Below are positions 36,601 to 49,800 of a stretch of DNA of 64,000 bases, piece by piece. Source of the DNA: Acanthaster planci. Taxonomy: Eukaryota > Echinodermata > Asteroidea > Valvatida > Acanthasteridae. Position numbers and translations under genes: made by a program. The stretch spans positions 720,313 to 784,312 of the forward strand of contig NW_019091389.1 in NCBI RefSeq assembly GCF_001949145.1. The letters run 5' to 3'. The notes under the pieces were generated by a model. That model had not been told where the DNA came from. It saw only the letters and a program-made list of their open reading frames with translations, and made no database searches. Position 1 is the first letter of the stretch. Each line of letters begins with the position of its first letter.

Positions 36601-38461
36601 AATAAATTAAAATCGATCAGTCGGGGCCTGGCGATGTTGGGACGTTTTCACGGCAATTGACTCGCGTGACAGTGCCGGCGCGTGCCGCGGTGCTAATTGT
36701 GAATGACTGAATCGATCTTGGATGATGATGAAACTTGGCTATTGTAGATACACACACGCACACAGCCGGGTTTGGTCGCGGTGCATCTGCTGGCACTGTC
36801 TTCCAATAAATCCGAGGCTGCTGGCGCTCACCAAATGCAGACTGGAAACCGAATGACAGGCCCCGGGGCCAACACAGGCACTCCTTCCGACCACGTCTGC
36901 CGTGCGTCTCAATATCAATATCCCTATCAATATCCCTCATTATTGCAAATGGATCGATTCAACAGATGCCATTTAATCTGTAGACAATCGCAGTGTAAAT
37001 ATGATACGCTCCCTTTCAAAGTTCACTAAAAAGCCTAACAATCTAGGTCGTGGTTGTACATGTAGATCCCAGGTTAGGGATATAGCCCCCCCCCAGACCA
37101 GAGAGATGTGCCATAGAATCACCCAACCCTAAATTTTGTACAGAACTAATAAAAAAGGTAACAAAAAAGAAGATACAATGAAGTAGGTGTAAGGAAATAA
37201 GAGTGGGTTTGAATTTCATCTAAAAATCCAAAGAGTACTTTAACAAAGAGGGCCAAATTGTGGCTGCGTAAGCGTATTTACACGAAGTACACAAATTAAA
37301 GCAATAACACAACGTATTAAAACAAGGGGTTTCGGCAGGTTTGAAGAAAAGACACTACACGACTCCCCCTGATGTTAAACATCGTGCCGCTCTTATACTC
37401 CGGCCTTCCAACATTATTAGAGTGTTCCATTGTTGGTTTCTTATAACTTGGTGGTTCATTATCAACCCCCACTGCACTGCCAGCACGCAGTCATCACTTT
37501 TTGTTTGACACACAAGAGAACAAGCGTGACAGGCTTGGGAATAATGTTAGCAAACTCAAAGAGGGTGCTAGATCGGTATGCGTCCTCCATAGATGGACAG
37601 CCGGCCAGTGAAGGTAGATCCCATCCGATTACGTGCGGTGCCCGATTGTGCTAGATGTTACTTGTATATTAAAAATGCTCGATGGTGGCTCTGTATATTA
37701 GCATGATCGTAACTTGTTTCCAGAAAGTGAATGATGCACACCAACTGACGAGTAGATAATATGACATCATTGTAAGGGTTTCACCATTTAAGTTCCCTGT
37801 GGAATACAAGCAGAACGGTAACACTTTCAGTAGCGTGATTGCGTCAAGGACTAAACTTAGGGGAAAACAATCCCGTTCTTGGCGGTATTTTCCCTTTCGC
37901 CATCGCATGTGATAAGGAAGGGTAATTTTCGTTTAGTCACAGACCACCCTATCACTAGCAGGCATCGCGCTACTATGTTTGCGTATTTTACGCTCAGCCT
38001 GGTCGAAACGGGGTGTATCCTGATGCGCGGTAACATGGTGTGTATTGAGAAGCCAAAATAAAATAGAGACTGTCGTCTGCAGTCTTGACGTTATTGCATC
38101 GCAGTCATAATGACCGCAGGAGAGCGATGTGGGTTCAGAGAATTTTTTTCGGATGTGTGTACTCTCCAGATCCTTGCAAACTATTTGTGGACCCCCCCCA
38201 AATGCGGTTCCATCGTATAGACAAAGCAAAACAACTCCATTGTAACTAAGGTTGTGCATGACTGCCATCTTTCCAGTAACTGCTTTTGTTACAGAGGGAT
38301 AGTACAAAAGGTCTACTCATGTGTATGATCCCTGTGGAAGAGCCGGAAAATGGCTGTCATACACAAGCTCTACAGTATGAACATGTGAGTTTCGGAGGGA
38401 AACAGGTGGTGCTGGAACGGCTTGTGTGCCAAATCCCATGTTTTTTTGTGTGTTTCAATAC

Positions 38462-38627
38462 GGGCGTTTCCCAAAAGTGAGCCTCCAAGAGTTTGCAAAG
38501 TGTTGGCCAATGACGAAACGCGAAATTTGTCGACCCAGTGCGCGTTTGGAAAGGGTCGACAGATTTCGCGCGTTGTGGTTGGCCAAAGCGTTGAAAACTC
38601 TTGGAGGTGCACTATTGTGAATCGCCC
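38462..38627. mobile_element. 165-base fold-back element, family 2, copy a
   Basis: Almost the whole 166-base segment is self-complementary. The left reads GTGAGCCTCCAAGAGTTTGC, GTGTTGGCCAATGACGAAAC and ACGCGAAATTTGTCGACC. The right reverse complement reads GTGCACCTCCAAGAGTTTTC, GCTTTGGCCAACCACAAC and GCGCGAAATCTGTCGACC. The terminal bases are GGGCG. A second copy lies at 43639-43801. It has no coding capacity beyond shadow frames created by the palindrome. Confidence 0.8.
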
Positions 38628-39157
38628 ATTTCATGATCCACCTGAAAAACCAAATCAGATGTATTTTATATACATATGGATCCTAAAATAGTTGGCGTAG
38701 ATCCAGAAGGAGAGGGGGTGTCATCAACTCCCCCGCTCACAGCCAGGGGCCAACATCTAGGTTGGAAGATCCCATAAAAAGCATCAACCACGACGGGGTC
38801 TTTTTATGCGTGTACGGCAAAGGGCAAAGCAAAGAGATTAAATGGCTTCACCAACATCGACTACTACCTGTTGTAACCCCCCATCCCCGTACAAACAATA
38901 TTTTTCCCCCACCCCAAACAAAATATCCTGGATCCGTCAATGAGTAGGAAGAAATGCCATGTCAAGCGAAGGGTCGAGGATGCACCACGAGGCAAACTTT
39001 CTGGTGCATGACCCACTACCTGCAGACCAGCAGTAATGAGCAGACCTCAACACCTACCAAAATCAATGAGGAATTTACTACAGTTATTTCCCACTATCAC
39101 GCAGCTACCTGGTTAATATAGATACACTTCACTACTCAGTAATTAGGAGTAATAAGC

Positions 39158-39746
39158 TTAAAGGAACCAGAAAATATAATTTTTTTTATAAATATTACTA
39201 AAACCCCTTGAAATTGCATATTTGGGTTTCAATTAATCTTATTTAAAATTTTTGTTTTGCAATTTTAACCCATATGTTGATGCGTTTTGGTTTTTATGCT
39301 AATGATTTGCATATTCATGAGCAGAACTATGATGTCATCCAAGGCACTGAATCTCAATGTTGCACTGATTTGTGCACAGAAAATTTCTAGATTTTTTTAA
39401 CCACTGCTATAGCAGATTTCATTTTCTTTGGCAATTTATTGCTGTGTAAGTATATGGCAATGACCCAGCAAAATCCTTTTCACAGAAATGTTCCCAAATA
39501 GCAAATTTGAGGTTCACAATATGAACATGAAAACATGCAAACTGAACCATGTCTTCCTGGATTTACATCAAAGCAAAAGCGCCCTCACTTGTTCAGAAAT
39601 GCTTGGTCAATTTTTGATGTTTGAAAAAGTGCACTGTTCAGTTCATGTAACTCAAAAGAGACGTCAAACAGTCTTCATACATGGAAGAGGAGTACAGAGA
39701 TACACAAAAACTGATTCTAGAAAAATTAATTTCCTGGATCCTTTAA
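39158..39746 (+). mobile_element. TTAA-flanked non-autonomous element, family 1, copy c (full length)
   Basis: This 589-base segment lies between TTAA at 39158-39161 and 39743-39746. The termini are inverted: left AGGAACCAGAAAATATAATT; right reverse complement AGGATCCAGGAAATTAATTT. It matches 2074-2658 (opposite strand) over its length and 4069-4511 in part, which defines the element borders. It has no transposase. The TTAA target is typical of piggyBac-like transposons, but the terminal sequence alone does not prove this. Confidence 0.75.
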
Positions 39747-40605
39747 AGAATCCATGCAATGAATATTATTCCTAAACTCACCTAATGCGCCTGTTCATAC
39801 TTTTCTTCACCCGTATGAGAACGGTTTGAAATCCTTTTGAAATTGCAAGTGTATTGAAAAGGGTTAATCGTTGTACACGTCGTGAAATAATTGTATTGCA
39901 TATCCCTTTCACGGACATGGGAAATTGGCAGTTAGTTTGCTGGAGATTCGAGGGGTTACTGATTGGTCAAGAAATGACGTCTAAAATGCTAAAATGTTTC
40001 AGGATTTTCTGCTAAATGCTCCGGGTTCATTCTCATAGGCCTCCAGGGCAAGGGAGGAAAGCAGGGAATCATTTGTGCCGTGACAACTGAGCTCTAATGG
40101 CAGGAGAACCATGCGAATGAGGATAATTGCATCCGGGAATCAGGTGGCCCGGCGTATCTATTATTTCTGCTTCCATTAGGTCCATAGGCGGAGTCAGAAT
40201 GAATCAGATCAGATTGCTGAGGCGTGGATCATATCATTGAGCTATAAAACGGCGGCAAGACATACGATGGTAATAAAAGCTGATTTCGCCATCAAAAAAG
40301 CCCATTCCACGTCGGCGATAAGGCCTACAAGTGGTGATCTTCCTTGTTGCTGAACGCAAAACACGCAGTTGTCGAAATCTATTATAAAACTGAGGATTTT
40401 GCATAGTTGATACCTGACTTGAGCACATTGCATTGTGGGATTAAATTGTACTGCCTTCGTTTTTAAACTGCTTCCCCCAAACCTTCACTTTTACCCTGGT
40501 GAACATATTATTCTTTTGATCTGTTCCCTCTTTCATGTTCAGTAGGGATGCAGGGCGATTACTGACATGTCGGCCACAACGGTCACCATCTTCCCAGCAG
40601 CTCTT

Positions 40606-41120
40606 NNNNNNNNNNNNNNNNNNNNNNNNNNNNNNNNNNNNNNNNNNNNNNNNNNNNNNNNNNNNNNNNNNNNNNNNNNNNNNNNNNNNNNNNNNNNNNN
40701 NNNNNNNNNNNNNNNNNNNNNNNNNNNNNNNNNNNNNNNNNNNNNNNNNNNNNNNNNNNNNNNNNNNNNNNNNNNNNNNNNNNNNNNNNNNNNNNNNNNN
40801 NNNNNNNNNNNNNNNNNNNNNNNNNNNNNNNNNNNNNNNNNNNNNNNNNNNNNNNNNNNNNNNNNNNNNNNNNNNNNNNNNNNNNNNNNNNNNNNNNNNN
40901 NNNNNNNNNNNNNNNNNNNNNNNNNNNNNNNNNNNNNNNNNNNNNNNNNNNNNNNNNNNNNNNNNNNNNNNNNNNNNNNNNNNNNNNNNNNNNNNNNNNN
41001 NNNNNNNNNNNNNNNNNNNNNNNNNNNNNNNNNNNNNNNNNNNNNNNNNNNNNNNNNNNNNNNNNNNNNNNNNNNNNNNNNNNNNNNNNNNNNNNNNNNN
41101 NNNNNNNNNNNNNNNNNNNN
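40606..41120. other. Assembly gap (515 N)
   Basis: 515 undetermined bases. Apparent long open frames across it are artefacts of the Ns. The gap lies between the two NPR first exons, so it could conceal a short exon (the known exon 2 is 302 bases), including a second exon for copy B. Confidence 1.
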
Positions 41121-43638
41121 CAAATTCACAAGCACACAAACCCACAAATACAAGGGCTCCATATGGGCTCCCAGTCCAGGAGACATCTCCATGACCTACA
41201 CACATGAAGGCAGGGGGCCAACGTAAATATTGAAAATTCCCTTTTTGTAAATGGGTGTGTGTGGGGGGGGGATCTGCCGCGCTCGACCTCGGTCACTCAT
41301 GATGACCAATAACTACCAAAGTAGAAAATATTTTCATAAATGGCATCCTCCAAAAGTTCACTTTATTGCACGGTTCACTGACTATAGCCCTAGGAGCCAC
41401 CATCGTGCCAGACTAGACCATATGTGCATTGTTCCTCCATGACTAGACGAAGAATAACGCTGTACAACAAAGTGTGTTTCCAAATTTTCAAATGCCGTGC
41501 TCTTTAGTTTGGATAAAAGAGATTCCGACAAAGAATGCTGCAAATGGATTTTCGTATAATTTTGAATCTCATCAATTTATATGAGGGACAGAAAGCTGAT
41601 CTTGCATAATGACAACCATTACGAAAATAATTGATGCCTATCACCGTCGTGGTCTGAATGCACTTGGCGCCATGAATTCATCATTCGCTGCGAAGATGAA
41701 ATTTAGGAGATAAGGGCAGAATGGGGGCGTGGGAAACAGTTGATAAGCACGAAATACTGCGTGTGAAACTACTAATGAAGCTCATTAAATAAAAAGAAAA
41801 TTATCTCTGGTGGCACCAGATTAGCACCTGCGTAACTATAATTATTAAATGATAACAGATGCACGATGCTTAATACATCAGGTATGCAGAGCTTAATACA
41901 GATTAAGTTGACGAATGTAAAATTCCAATCTGCATCTTTCTGAAGCATAAACAAAAATTCCATGGATGAATTCAGGATTACCACAAACATCAGGACAGAG
42001 CAAATGTAAACCTTTACCATTTTTGTACGCTTCAGTTCGCGAGGCAGTTGACTAAAAAACTGTAATTACTGCCATACCCAAGGAAGCATGGAACATTTTG
42101 TCTGCGCTGACACCTGCCGAAACCAATTAAAGCAAAGGTCTACGCACATCTGGAAAACGTTGGTATTTTTATTTCAATGCAGGAGAGATGTTCGTTTCTA
42201 GAACTTTACCGTACAGATACAAAGTGAGGAAAATACGATGAAGTGTGAATACACCATTAAAAGGAGACAGAAAGTCAACGATTATTGTGCGCTCTAAGCA
42301 ACTCTTTTAGGAACAAATCCTACAGCGTATTCGTAAAAAACACCAGAGGCTGTGACAATAAAATGTTTTTGCAACGTGTTTAGTGGCTTGATGATGCACA
42401 ATCTCACAGTCACAGGAGAAAAAAAACCTACCAGCAAAATATTTTCCAAGCTTGGTAACATAAAGGCAAAAAACAAGCACAGCGTGAAGAAGATTTAGAA
42501 TAAATAGGAAAACAAATGAAAATAAGCACAGGTATCTTTCTCCATTCTTTAAAAAGTTTCGTTTCTTTTTGAGTAACAAACATACAGAATATAATGGACA
42601 TGTCTCATCAAAACATTTCCTGGGAGTTTGTTACTTTTTTGTTGCAAAATGTCGCAGGGTAATACCTTAACTACACGAAAGTATAATTCTTACAGTTGTG
42701 TTGAATATACCATACATATTTTTATGGACTGAGCAGATTTGTATTTCAAATCAACCCACATAAAATACGTATTTTACCTGGTGCCGCAATTTTATAGTTA
42801 ATGTGAAATTTCGGCGCTAGCGACAACGGTTTCTTCCTAATACGTAGCTTTGTGCATTGTTATAACGCTTTGAAGTTTTTTTCTCTACTCTTAACAAAGA
42901 GATCTTTACTGACACATACATCTTGGTCTGTTGTATTTACACTTATGCCGTGTTTTCATTCAGCTACATGACAAACGATAACGTTTGCTTAAACGGGATA
43001 TCCAAATGGTTGTTCTCAGATTTCAGCGTTAACGCAAAGCCAACGATGAGGGCGTCTCACATTCATTTCAGTTGGAGGCATACGCTGTGTCAACATCTAT
43101 TAGGCGCATTTGGGCATCAAAGGGGGAGTGCTGTGTCCCCCGCCCTCCCGCTTAGCAACACGTTTGCATTTTGTTCACTGCTTGCAACTGACATAAAAAC
43201 AGAAGAAAAACCACATGTTGGCCTCGGTTCAGCTACAACAGGTGATCAGATCCGAGATGTCGTTTGACATTGCTCTATTCAAGTACGGATGCCCTTTCGA
43301 TTGAAATGAAGGAATTTTCAAATTCGGCAAGTAGTTTGAACGTTGGATGTTCAAAATTGCGGGAAAATGCAGGAACTTGTAAACCAATGAAAATCAAAAT
43401 TGCACGAACTTACTGACTACATATGGATTTGTACATAACGTCGATCGCGTCTAATGACGTCATCATTTTGAAACTTCCCGAAACATTTTGTTCTTGTTTT
43501 GTTCTTTTGATGATATGGGCTAAATGTGAGTTTGTACATGCATGCTGGCTTGAGGCTCTGACCCTAGGGTGGTGTATATGTGGGCCATATCCTGGATACC
43601 AAGTGAAACCATTTATGATTACGATGCATATCGAATAC

Positions 43639-43801
43639 GGGCATTTTAAAATAGTGGGCCTCCAAGAGTTTAAAACGTGTTGGCCAGTCACAATGCACGA
43701 AATTTGTCGACCCAGTGTGCGTTTGGAAAGGGTCGATAAATTTCGCACTTTGTGATTGGCAAACGCATTGCAAACTCTTGGAGGCTCACCATGAATCGCT
43801 C
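43639..43801. mobile_element. 165-base fold-back element, family 2, copy b
   Basis: This segment is homologous along its full length to 38462-38627. The left arm has GTGGGCCTCCAAGAGTTTAA, GTGTTGGCCAGTCACAATGC and ACGAAATTTGTCGACC. The right reverse complement has GTGAGCCTCCAAGAGTTTGC and TTTGCCAATCACAAAGTGCG. The central CCCAGTGTGCGTTTGGAAAG is nearly identical to copy a. The ends are GGGCA on the left and GAGCG on the right strand, so the exact terminus is uncertain by a few bases. Confidence 0.8.
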
Positions 43802-45522
43802 ATATTGAATGAAGTAAGACCATCTTATTGTATCAAAGTGGTGTATGTGGGGATGTCGCTACATTCCTGATTGAAAAACGCGATCCAAGCATTCTAATAC
43901 TCAACTAGACTATGCAGGCGATTTTCGATACGAAAAGCACTCCTTCGAGAAAATGCCGTCATGAAGAGTACTTCTGAAGCCCCAAGTCTCTTGAATTGTT
44001 TTACTTCCCTTTATTTTCTGTTCTAGTCAACCTGACTGTTACGAGAGTTGGGCGTATTCTATCAAATAATAACGAAGTTGAAATCTAATGCATAGATTGT
44101 ACGATTGACGCAACCGCCTAATCACAAGTTAGTTAGCGCAAAACAAATTGCCAGAGGGGAACAATGAGACACATCAGGAATTTCAGAGCATATTCACAGC
44201 TTTGAATCCCACACTCAGTCACTAGCTCAAAGGAAAATTGATAACGCGTGCAACTCACAAGTTTCGCCTTTTTTTAAAAATAAATTTTCCGCTGAACGTT
44301 GACTGTTTCCTTCTTTAAAATCACACCGTGCCCTGCGTTCAAGCTCATTTCCACAGTAAGGCACGGAAATGTTTAACTCGATATGTTACATAAAATCCGA
44401 AAACGGCGAATCTCGCTGTCAAAAAAGTACATGTCCAAGGACGGCAATACGTCGGAGCCATGACACGTTCTATTATTCAACGTCTAATTCTCTACAGTGA
44501 GCTTACCTTCAAGGTACATGGATGTGATTCTATACCTCAATTTAGCTGTCACTATTCCCCTCGTCCTGGTTGTAGCCTATATACATGTGTGGTGGCATGG
44601 TCTACTTACCAGGTGTATGAACGTGGTACTTTGTTCAGTACTAAACTTATAGTTCCAAAATGCCTTTACTAGCTAGCAATTTGATATTTGATGAATTACA
44701 TATTGCACTCGCAAAAATGCACATTTTGCCACCAAGGTTAACGTGCAAGGTTTACGATTATTGACATAATAGACTTTTCATGTGCACTGAAAAATTGTAC
44801 ACATGTACCTTATGCCAACCTTCCAGTAACCCACAAAGTAAAGTTTATAGTTTGCACTTTTGATAAATACAAGGTAGCCCACTTTTGAGTGTTCACTTTC
44901 CGCATGAATTCTGAACACCATAGCTGTAGAATCTGATCATGCTTGAGTTAAAATCGACTTTAACTGACATCTCGGATGAAAACTCATGTCGTAAATGTAA
45001 TATTCACTCCTTGAGCTCAGGGTTGATGTTATAGCTAAGTTTTAAGTTCGTGTGATGCACCACAGATAAGAGAAGTAATGGGGAATACGCGTTCAGAAAA
45101 GAAAGGAACCGCAAAGTACAATTACAGTAGGTATAATCGGGAAATTCTTCATTTCTTAACTGTGTATGGAATCAGCGAAAATGCAAGCGCCCCTCGTCGT
45201 CCTTGTTGCTTGGTTAGAGAACGCCCCTGCGGAGTCACGCAAGAAGCCATGCACTGAATTATACATTATCGTTCAAATCAGTGAGTTTCTATTTTTACAT
45301 TGTCATTATCCACAAGCAGTAAGACTGCAGCCCATCTACCTATTCCTGCATGGGTACTGCCACAGGCAATTAGGCACGACCTCCCATGGCAGTTTCGATG
45401 TCAGAAGAGACCAACACTGGAAAGCGCCCTCAACGTCATCTCACTATCTAACACAATGTACAACATCTGCTGCCAGTTAAACACTGTTCTGCGGCAGCAA
45501 AACACACAACCAGGACATAACA

Positions 45523-45828
45523 CTATCTAGTAACCAATGGTCTGTGCCTGTCAAATCGTAACTGGAGGACTTCACAAGGGAGATAGATTATAACCAAGGC
45601 AGCACTGAGTCCCGAAGCATTGCCGACGAGGCTTGTCATGACAAACCAATATCCGTCAAATATCTCAAAGAAAAGAAAGCGATCCAAGCGGCGTTGCGAC
45701 AAGACCAACATCCGGTCTAAACCAGGTAGTAGGCTAGCCAGAAGAAATATAATTTCCCCCAACGATCCATTTTGCATCCCTCTGAAATCTCCAGCTACCC
45801 CACGCAATGGCAGCCAGTAAGCAAACAA
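45523..45828 (-). other. Open segment with overlapping frames, unassigned
   Basis: The minus-strand frame encodes about 101 residues with two hydrophobic stretches (IIFLLASLLPGL and WFVMTSLVGN through VIIYL) separated by an Arg/Phe-rich loop. Frames on the plus strand over 45555-45820 are also open. The product looks like a two-span membrane fragment, but I recognise no family and no splice borders. It may be a decayed exon or chance. Confidence 0.12.
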
Positions 45829-46979
45829 CTTCGTTATTACTCTCGTAAAAGCTCCAGAGATGGGTGACCTGTCTACGTGCTAACTAACTGAAACGTGGCG
45901 CGTCAAATAGGGCTGTGTATTCAGTGCAATTTAAACAGCTTATAGCTTATCGCTGCGGCACGAGAGAGACTAGGACAAGCGGTCTTGCCGTGCAGCGCCC
46001 TCAAGCGGTGCAAAGTGCACGTGTGTGCCCATTTAGTTTCATAACAGCAACACATGGGTTGTTGTCGATGTATGGAGGAAATATAGGAACAAATCTGGTA
46101 TTCAGTTAGGCATCTTATTTGAAAAACCAAGGTATTTACTTTTTAAATTCAAACTCTTGTACTAAAATTTTTTTCTAGAATTTTAAATCGGAGTAAGTAG
46201 GCCAGTAATGAGATACTTGCATTCATATGTTACCGTACGAATGCATTCAAACCTTCTCTGGTTTGTCTCGAGATTTTGATTTCCTTATCCGATTATAAAA
46301 GTCTGATTTAAAAAGGTTGGGTCCGTAAAAAAGGTGACAATTTACAGTCGGCAATCCATGCCTTGAATTCCTATATACCCCAATGAAAACGGCTAGTCTT
46401 TTTTCAACTCTAACCAAGGGGTCTTGAGCAGAAAATTAAATTGCACAAATGGCATGCAAGCATTAAAAGACACGAGGAAAATTGACAAGGACAATTATCA
46501 AGTTGTCATAATCCATGGATTGATAGCCAGACAGTTGCTTTACTTTGCCCGCCAAGTCTCCTTGCTTGTAGTTGTCCAACTTAAACAATTTTGATTAACT
46601 GGGATAATTGGATCACTCTTGAGTATGCCTGGCGGAGACCGTGCAGGGTGAATAACTTGGAGAGGACAGCAGGAGCCGAATAAACATCAAGCTGTGTTGG
46701 GGCGACGTCCAATTTGCAACTGTATAAATGTGGGCGATTTATCGTCAGTCATGTTCACGAGCAACACAGAGACTAGAAAGATGATTTCAAAATCAAAATT
46801 GTAAAATGGAAACCGGCACTAAAAAGCGAGTGAGTCAGAACCACCGACACTGAAATCCCACTTCTGATAAATAATTCATACTAAATTGGCAAGACAGGCA
46901 GTTTGGTTGGCTGAAAGAAGGCCCGTGCCATGAAGATTTTGCAACTACAATACATACTTCATGCTTGATGCTACAGTGA

Positions 46980-47320
46980 AGCTGTAATTGCTGCATGATT
47001 TTCATATTTCACCGTTTATTGAGAAATGACGTGCAGGGGTAATCGCCAGTGCTATAACTTGTCGCGTATATTGCAATTTGGCTGTGGCCTAACGATGGAC
47101 AAGGTAATTAAGAGGAAAAAAATACGTCAAATGTCGAGGCTGTGGTGTTTGTACCGGCTACAATTCACTCCTAAGTAACCATTACCTCACGGACTCTGCC
47201 ATATAACTGCCTCCCATGTTGCCGTTCATAACTCCATTATGAAGAGAAGTGTCATTAATGCGCTCGGTCGAGACGGTATTGATGGCACGGCTGCATAATG
47301 TATGAATCCGAATAGCGGAG
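46980..47320. promoter_or_regulatory. Possible non-coding regulatory block
   Basis: ATTA-core sites (CTGTAATTGC near 46982, GGTAATTAAG near 47102, GTCATTAATG near 47251) are interspersed with mixed-composition sequence lacking simple repeats or inverted termini. It is similar in character to the block at 31.5-32.0 kb. There is no direct evidence of function. Confidence 0.18.
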
Positions 47321-49800
47321 CACTGACTGTGAGTCTTATGTGAACCGAAACAATGACATTCGAGAGAATGATGCGGGCCTCACACCGCGCAATTCGGAGA
47401 CCCGAAACAAGAGTTCAGCGATGATCATGTTGTTGCTTTTGCTTGATTTTGCTCGCCCGGCGAATTTCATGTCTTGACCCTTGCGAGTGTTTCCAATATA
47501 GGTGTATTTCCCCAGGTACCCTACTATCCATAAAATTTCTCACAGTGACATCTTCATATGAACTCTGCTGTTAGCACACGTACAAAATATTCTGGATTAT
47601 TCTAGATTATGATATGTGTACCGTTCTGGAAAATGGTAGCCAGTTTACATTTTGCCTAACGAGCTGAAAATAACTTCCAACACAATTTAACTGACAATTA
47701 TGACAATACTCTCAGCCTGTCACTGCTGGTAAAGCAACCCCCCGCCCCAAGAAAAAACATTGGCTGGACAAAGCAACATCGACATGGTGCAACATATAAC
47801 GACGACAAGCACACCATCGATGCCTCGATGGGATGGTTGTAAAAACATGCACACCATTGTGAGATGGAAGAGCTCCCTAGGCTAGCAGCGTGCCGAACCG
47901 AGCCCAACGGCCCTGTAGGAAATCTGGCCGTGTCATATCACCGATATCTGGACCATATGACAAGCGGGCTTCCTTGACGTGTTATTCAATACGCGCGCCG
48001 GAGAAGCACTGACCCGATTTTCATTTCCAAAACGCGCGGAACAGAACACCTCGAACCGGAGAACAAAATGGCCGGCCGAGACTAGGCATGGTCCCTACTG
48101 CATGCAAGTGCAGGCGTGAATTCAGTTGGGCTCTCCGTTTACCTGTCCGCGAAAATATCACACGATCCGATTTCACTCGCGTCAGTAACCCCGACGCCAC
48201 GGAAACTACTTGGCAAGCAAGGAGATTTCATGTATATAGGAATATCTCGCGATGCTGTAAATTCGTTTTCTTTTAAAATGCATGAAATGGCTAGTGGGTA
48301 CGGTTTGAGATATTACGATGCAGAATCGGCCCACCGTAAAAATGCGACGCGCTTTGTACAACCCCTTACTGCTAATGCAGTATCTAATATCCTGAAATCG
48401 CATTTAGTAACGTTTTGTACCATGGGCTTGAGAGGTTCATAAATATTACGAGAGCAAGGTCATTAGGCATAATGCGAATTCACTGAATGGTCAGGAAATG
48501 ATATCGTTAAGTGGAGTAAGGCCTGTTCCCTTGATTGTTTGGACAATGTTTTCTCCAAGCAACGGGCTTTAGTTCTGTACGGCTGTTTCATGTGCCAACA
48601 CCTGCTGTATCAGTTATCGTTATTATCCCGCATATTCAAGGCACAGTGAGCCGTCTGCGTAAACATGACGCGGATAACTCGACCCTCGGCGCGATCATTT
48701 CGTGCTATATAAACTTGGTTGAAATATCAATAAATATAATTTATCTCGATGCGATTTCTAGTCTTGCCGTAAGGGTCACTAAACCCGGAGATGTCCCTGC
48801 CGACCGTACGGGAGCGACTGTCCACAGTAATCAAACCCCATCCGCACCTGACAGCTCCCGTTAAAATATACCGGGCTGGCCAATTTATGGAGATGAAAGG
48901 GACGTGCCAGGGTTCCAAGGCGTCTCATCCCTTTCAACTTTGATTGAAGTTTAACCAGTGGGGGCGTGCCCTCGCTTTTAAGAGACAGGGGTGGCACAAA
49001 GTAACAGGCAGGAAGTCCAATGCCACCTCCCTATTCCCTAAACAGATTCTGTACTGGAGTGAGCAGCAAAGAGGGGACGATCTCAGAGTACCTAATGACC
49101 GGAACCTGTGCCACCAAGTCGAGCATACGGAATTGGCAAGGGCTGCAAAGACCAGACACTGACGATCGGGGAAAAAATGCACGTCGACGCAAGTGTTCCA
49201 ATCAAAGCCTGGACCCGGTTACTGCACAATTACCTTACAGACATATAATTCCGACATGACAAAATAGGGAATGTAATTTCGACTGCGCGTAATTCGCGTT
49301 TTTTTTCAATGTAATTCGCAACGTGACTTCAACGGGAGCGCGTCTTTGGGCAAAGCAAAACAGAGCCGAGACCTCTCTTAATTTTTGCAGTGAGACTAGT
49401 TTTCTCTATGAAGACCACCGGGCAAGACAGCTCCCTTTCCTCCTGGCGTCGTTTGAACAAGTGGGTGAAAATAGGATCAAAATCGGGGCTGTTCTTAATA
49501 TAGTCGGCCCTCAGCGAAATATTGATTCCAGCTAACACCGTCATCATCGCCAGCATTTTAGTTATCAAAATACATCACCGAAATGTATAGAACTATTTAC
49601 TTCGAATGGCCCCAGATAAAAAGCTAACTGGAAGCTGCAATGAAAAATGGGAATAACGTAGGCCCCAGACGAGATGTACCGGTACACATCGCTTTAGGAA
49701 TCTCTGCACAATAACACTCCTTTAAAACTTCAGTCAGAATCACCGAATGCAGAGGGACAGTAAAATGCTGTTGAGGTTCCCAACTGCATGCCAAGTGAAC

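Larger units (their letters stand above)
33638..40605. other. Region upstream of NPR copy A, no gene recognised
   Basis: The first few hundred bases would be the 5' untranslated region and promoter of copy A on the minus strand. No clear TATA box is seen. Further right are scattered short open frames without family similarity, CpG- and simple-repeat-rich sequence near 36.64-36.95 kb (including an imperfect TATCAATATCCC tandem near 36910), one fold-back element at 38462 and the TTAA-flanked element at 39158. Confidence 0.5.

Noticed and set aside
36617-36940. Arg/Asp-rich minus-strand frames
   Set aside because: They are driven by an imperfect TATCAATATCCC tandem and CpG-rich simple sequence.
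38422-38691. Overlapping open frames across the fold-back element at 38462 and again at 43410-43755
   Set aside because: The similar products arise because the DNA element is palindromic and repeated, not because a protein is conserved.
40441-41226. Open frames of about 220-250 codons on both strands
   Set aside because: They are produced by the 515 undetermined bases; no real sequence supports them.
45995-46010. Weaker CTCF-like match as an independent feature
   Set aside because: About 12 of 14 positions agree and a key central base is wrong; mentioned only with the better site at 61803.
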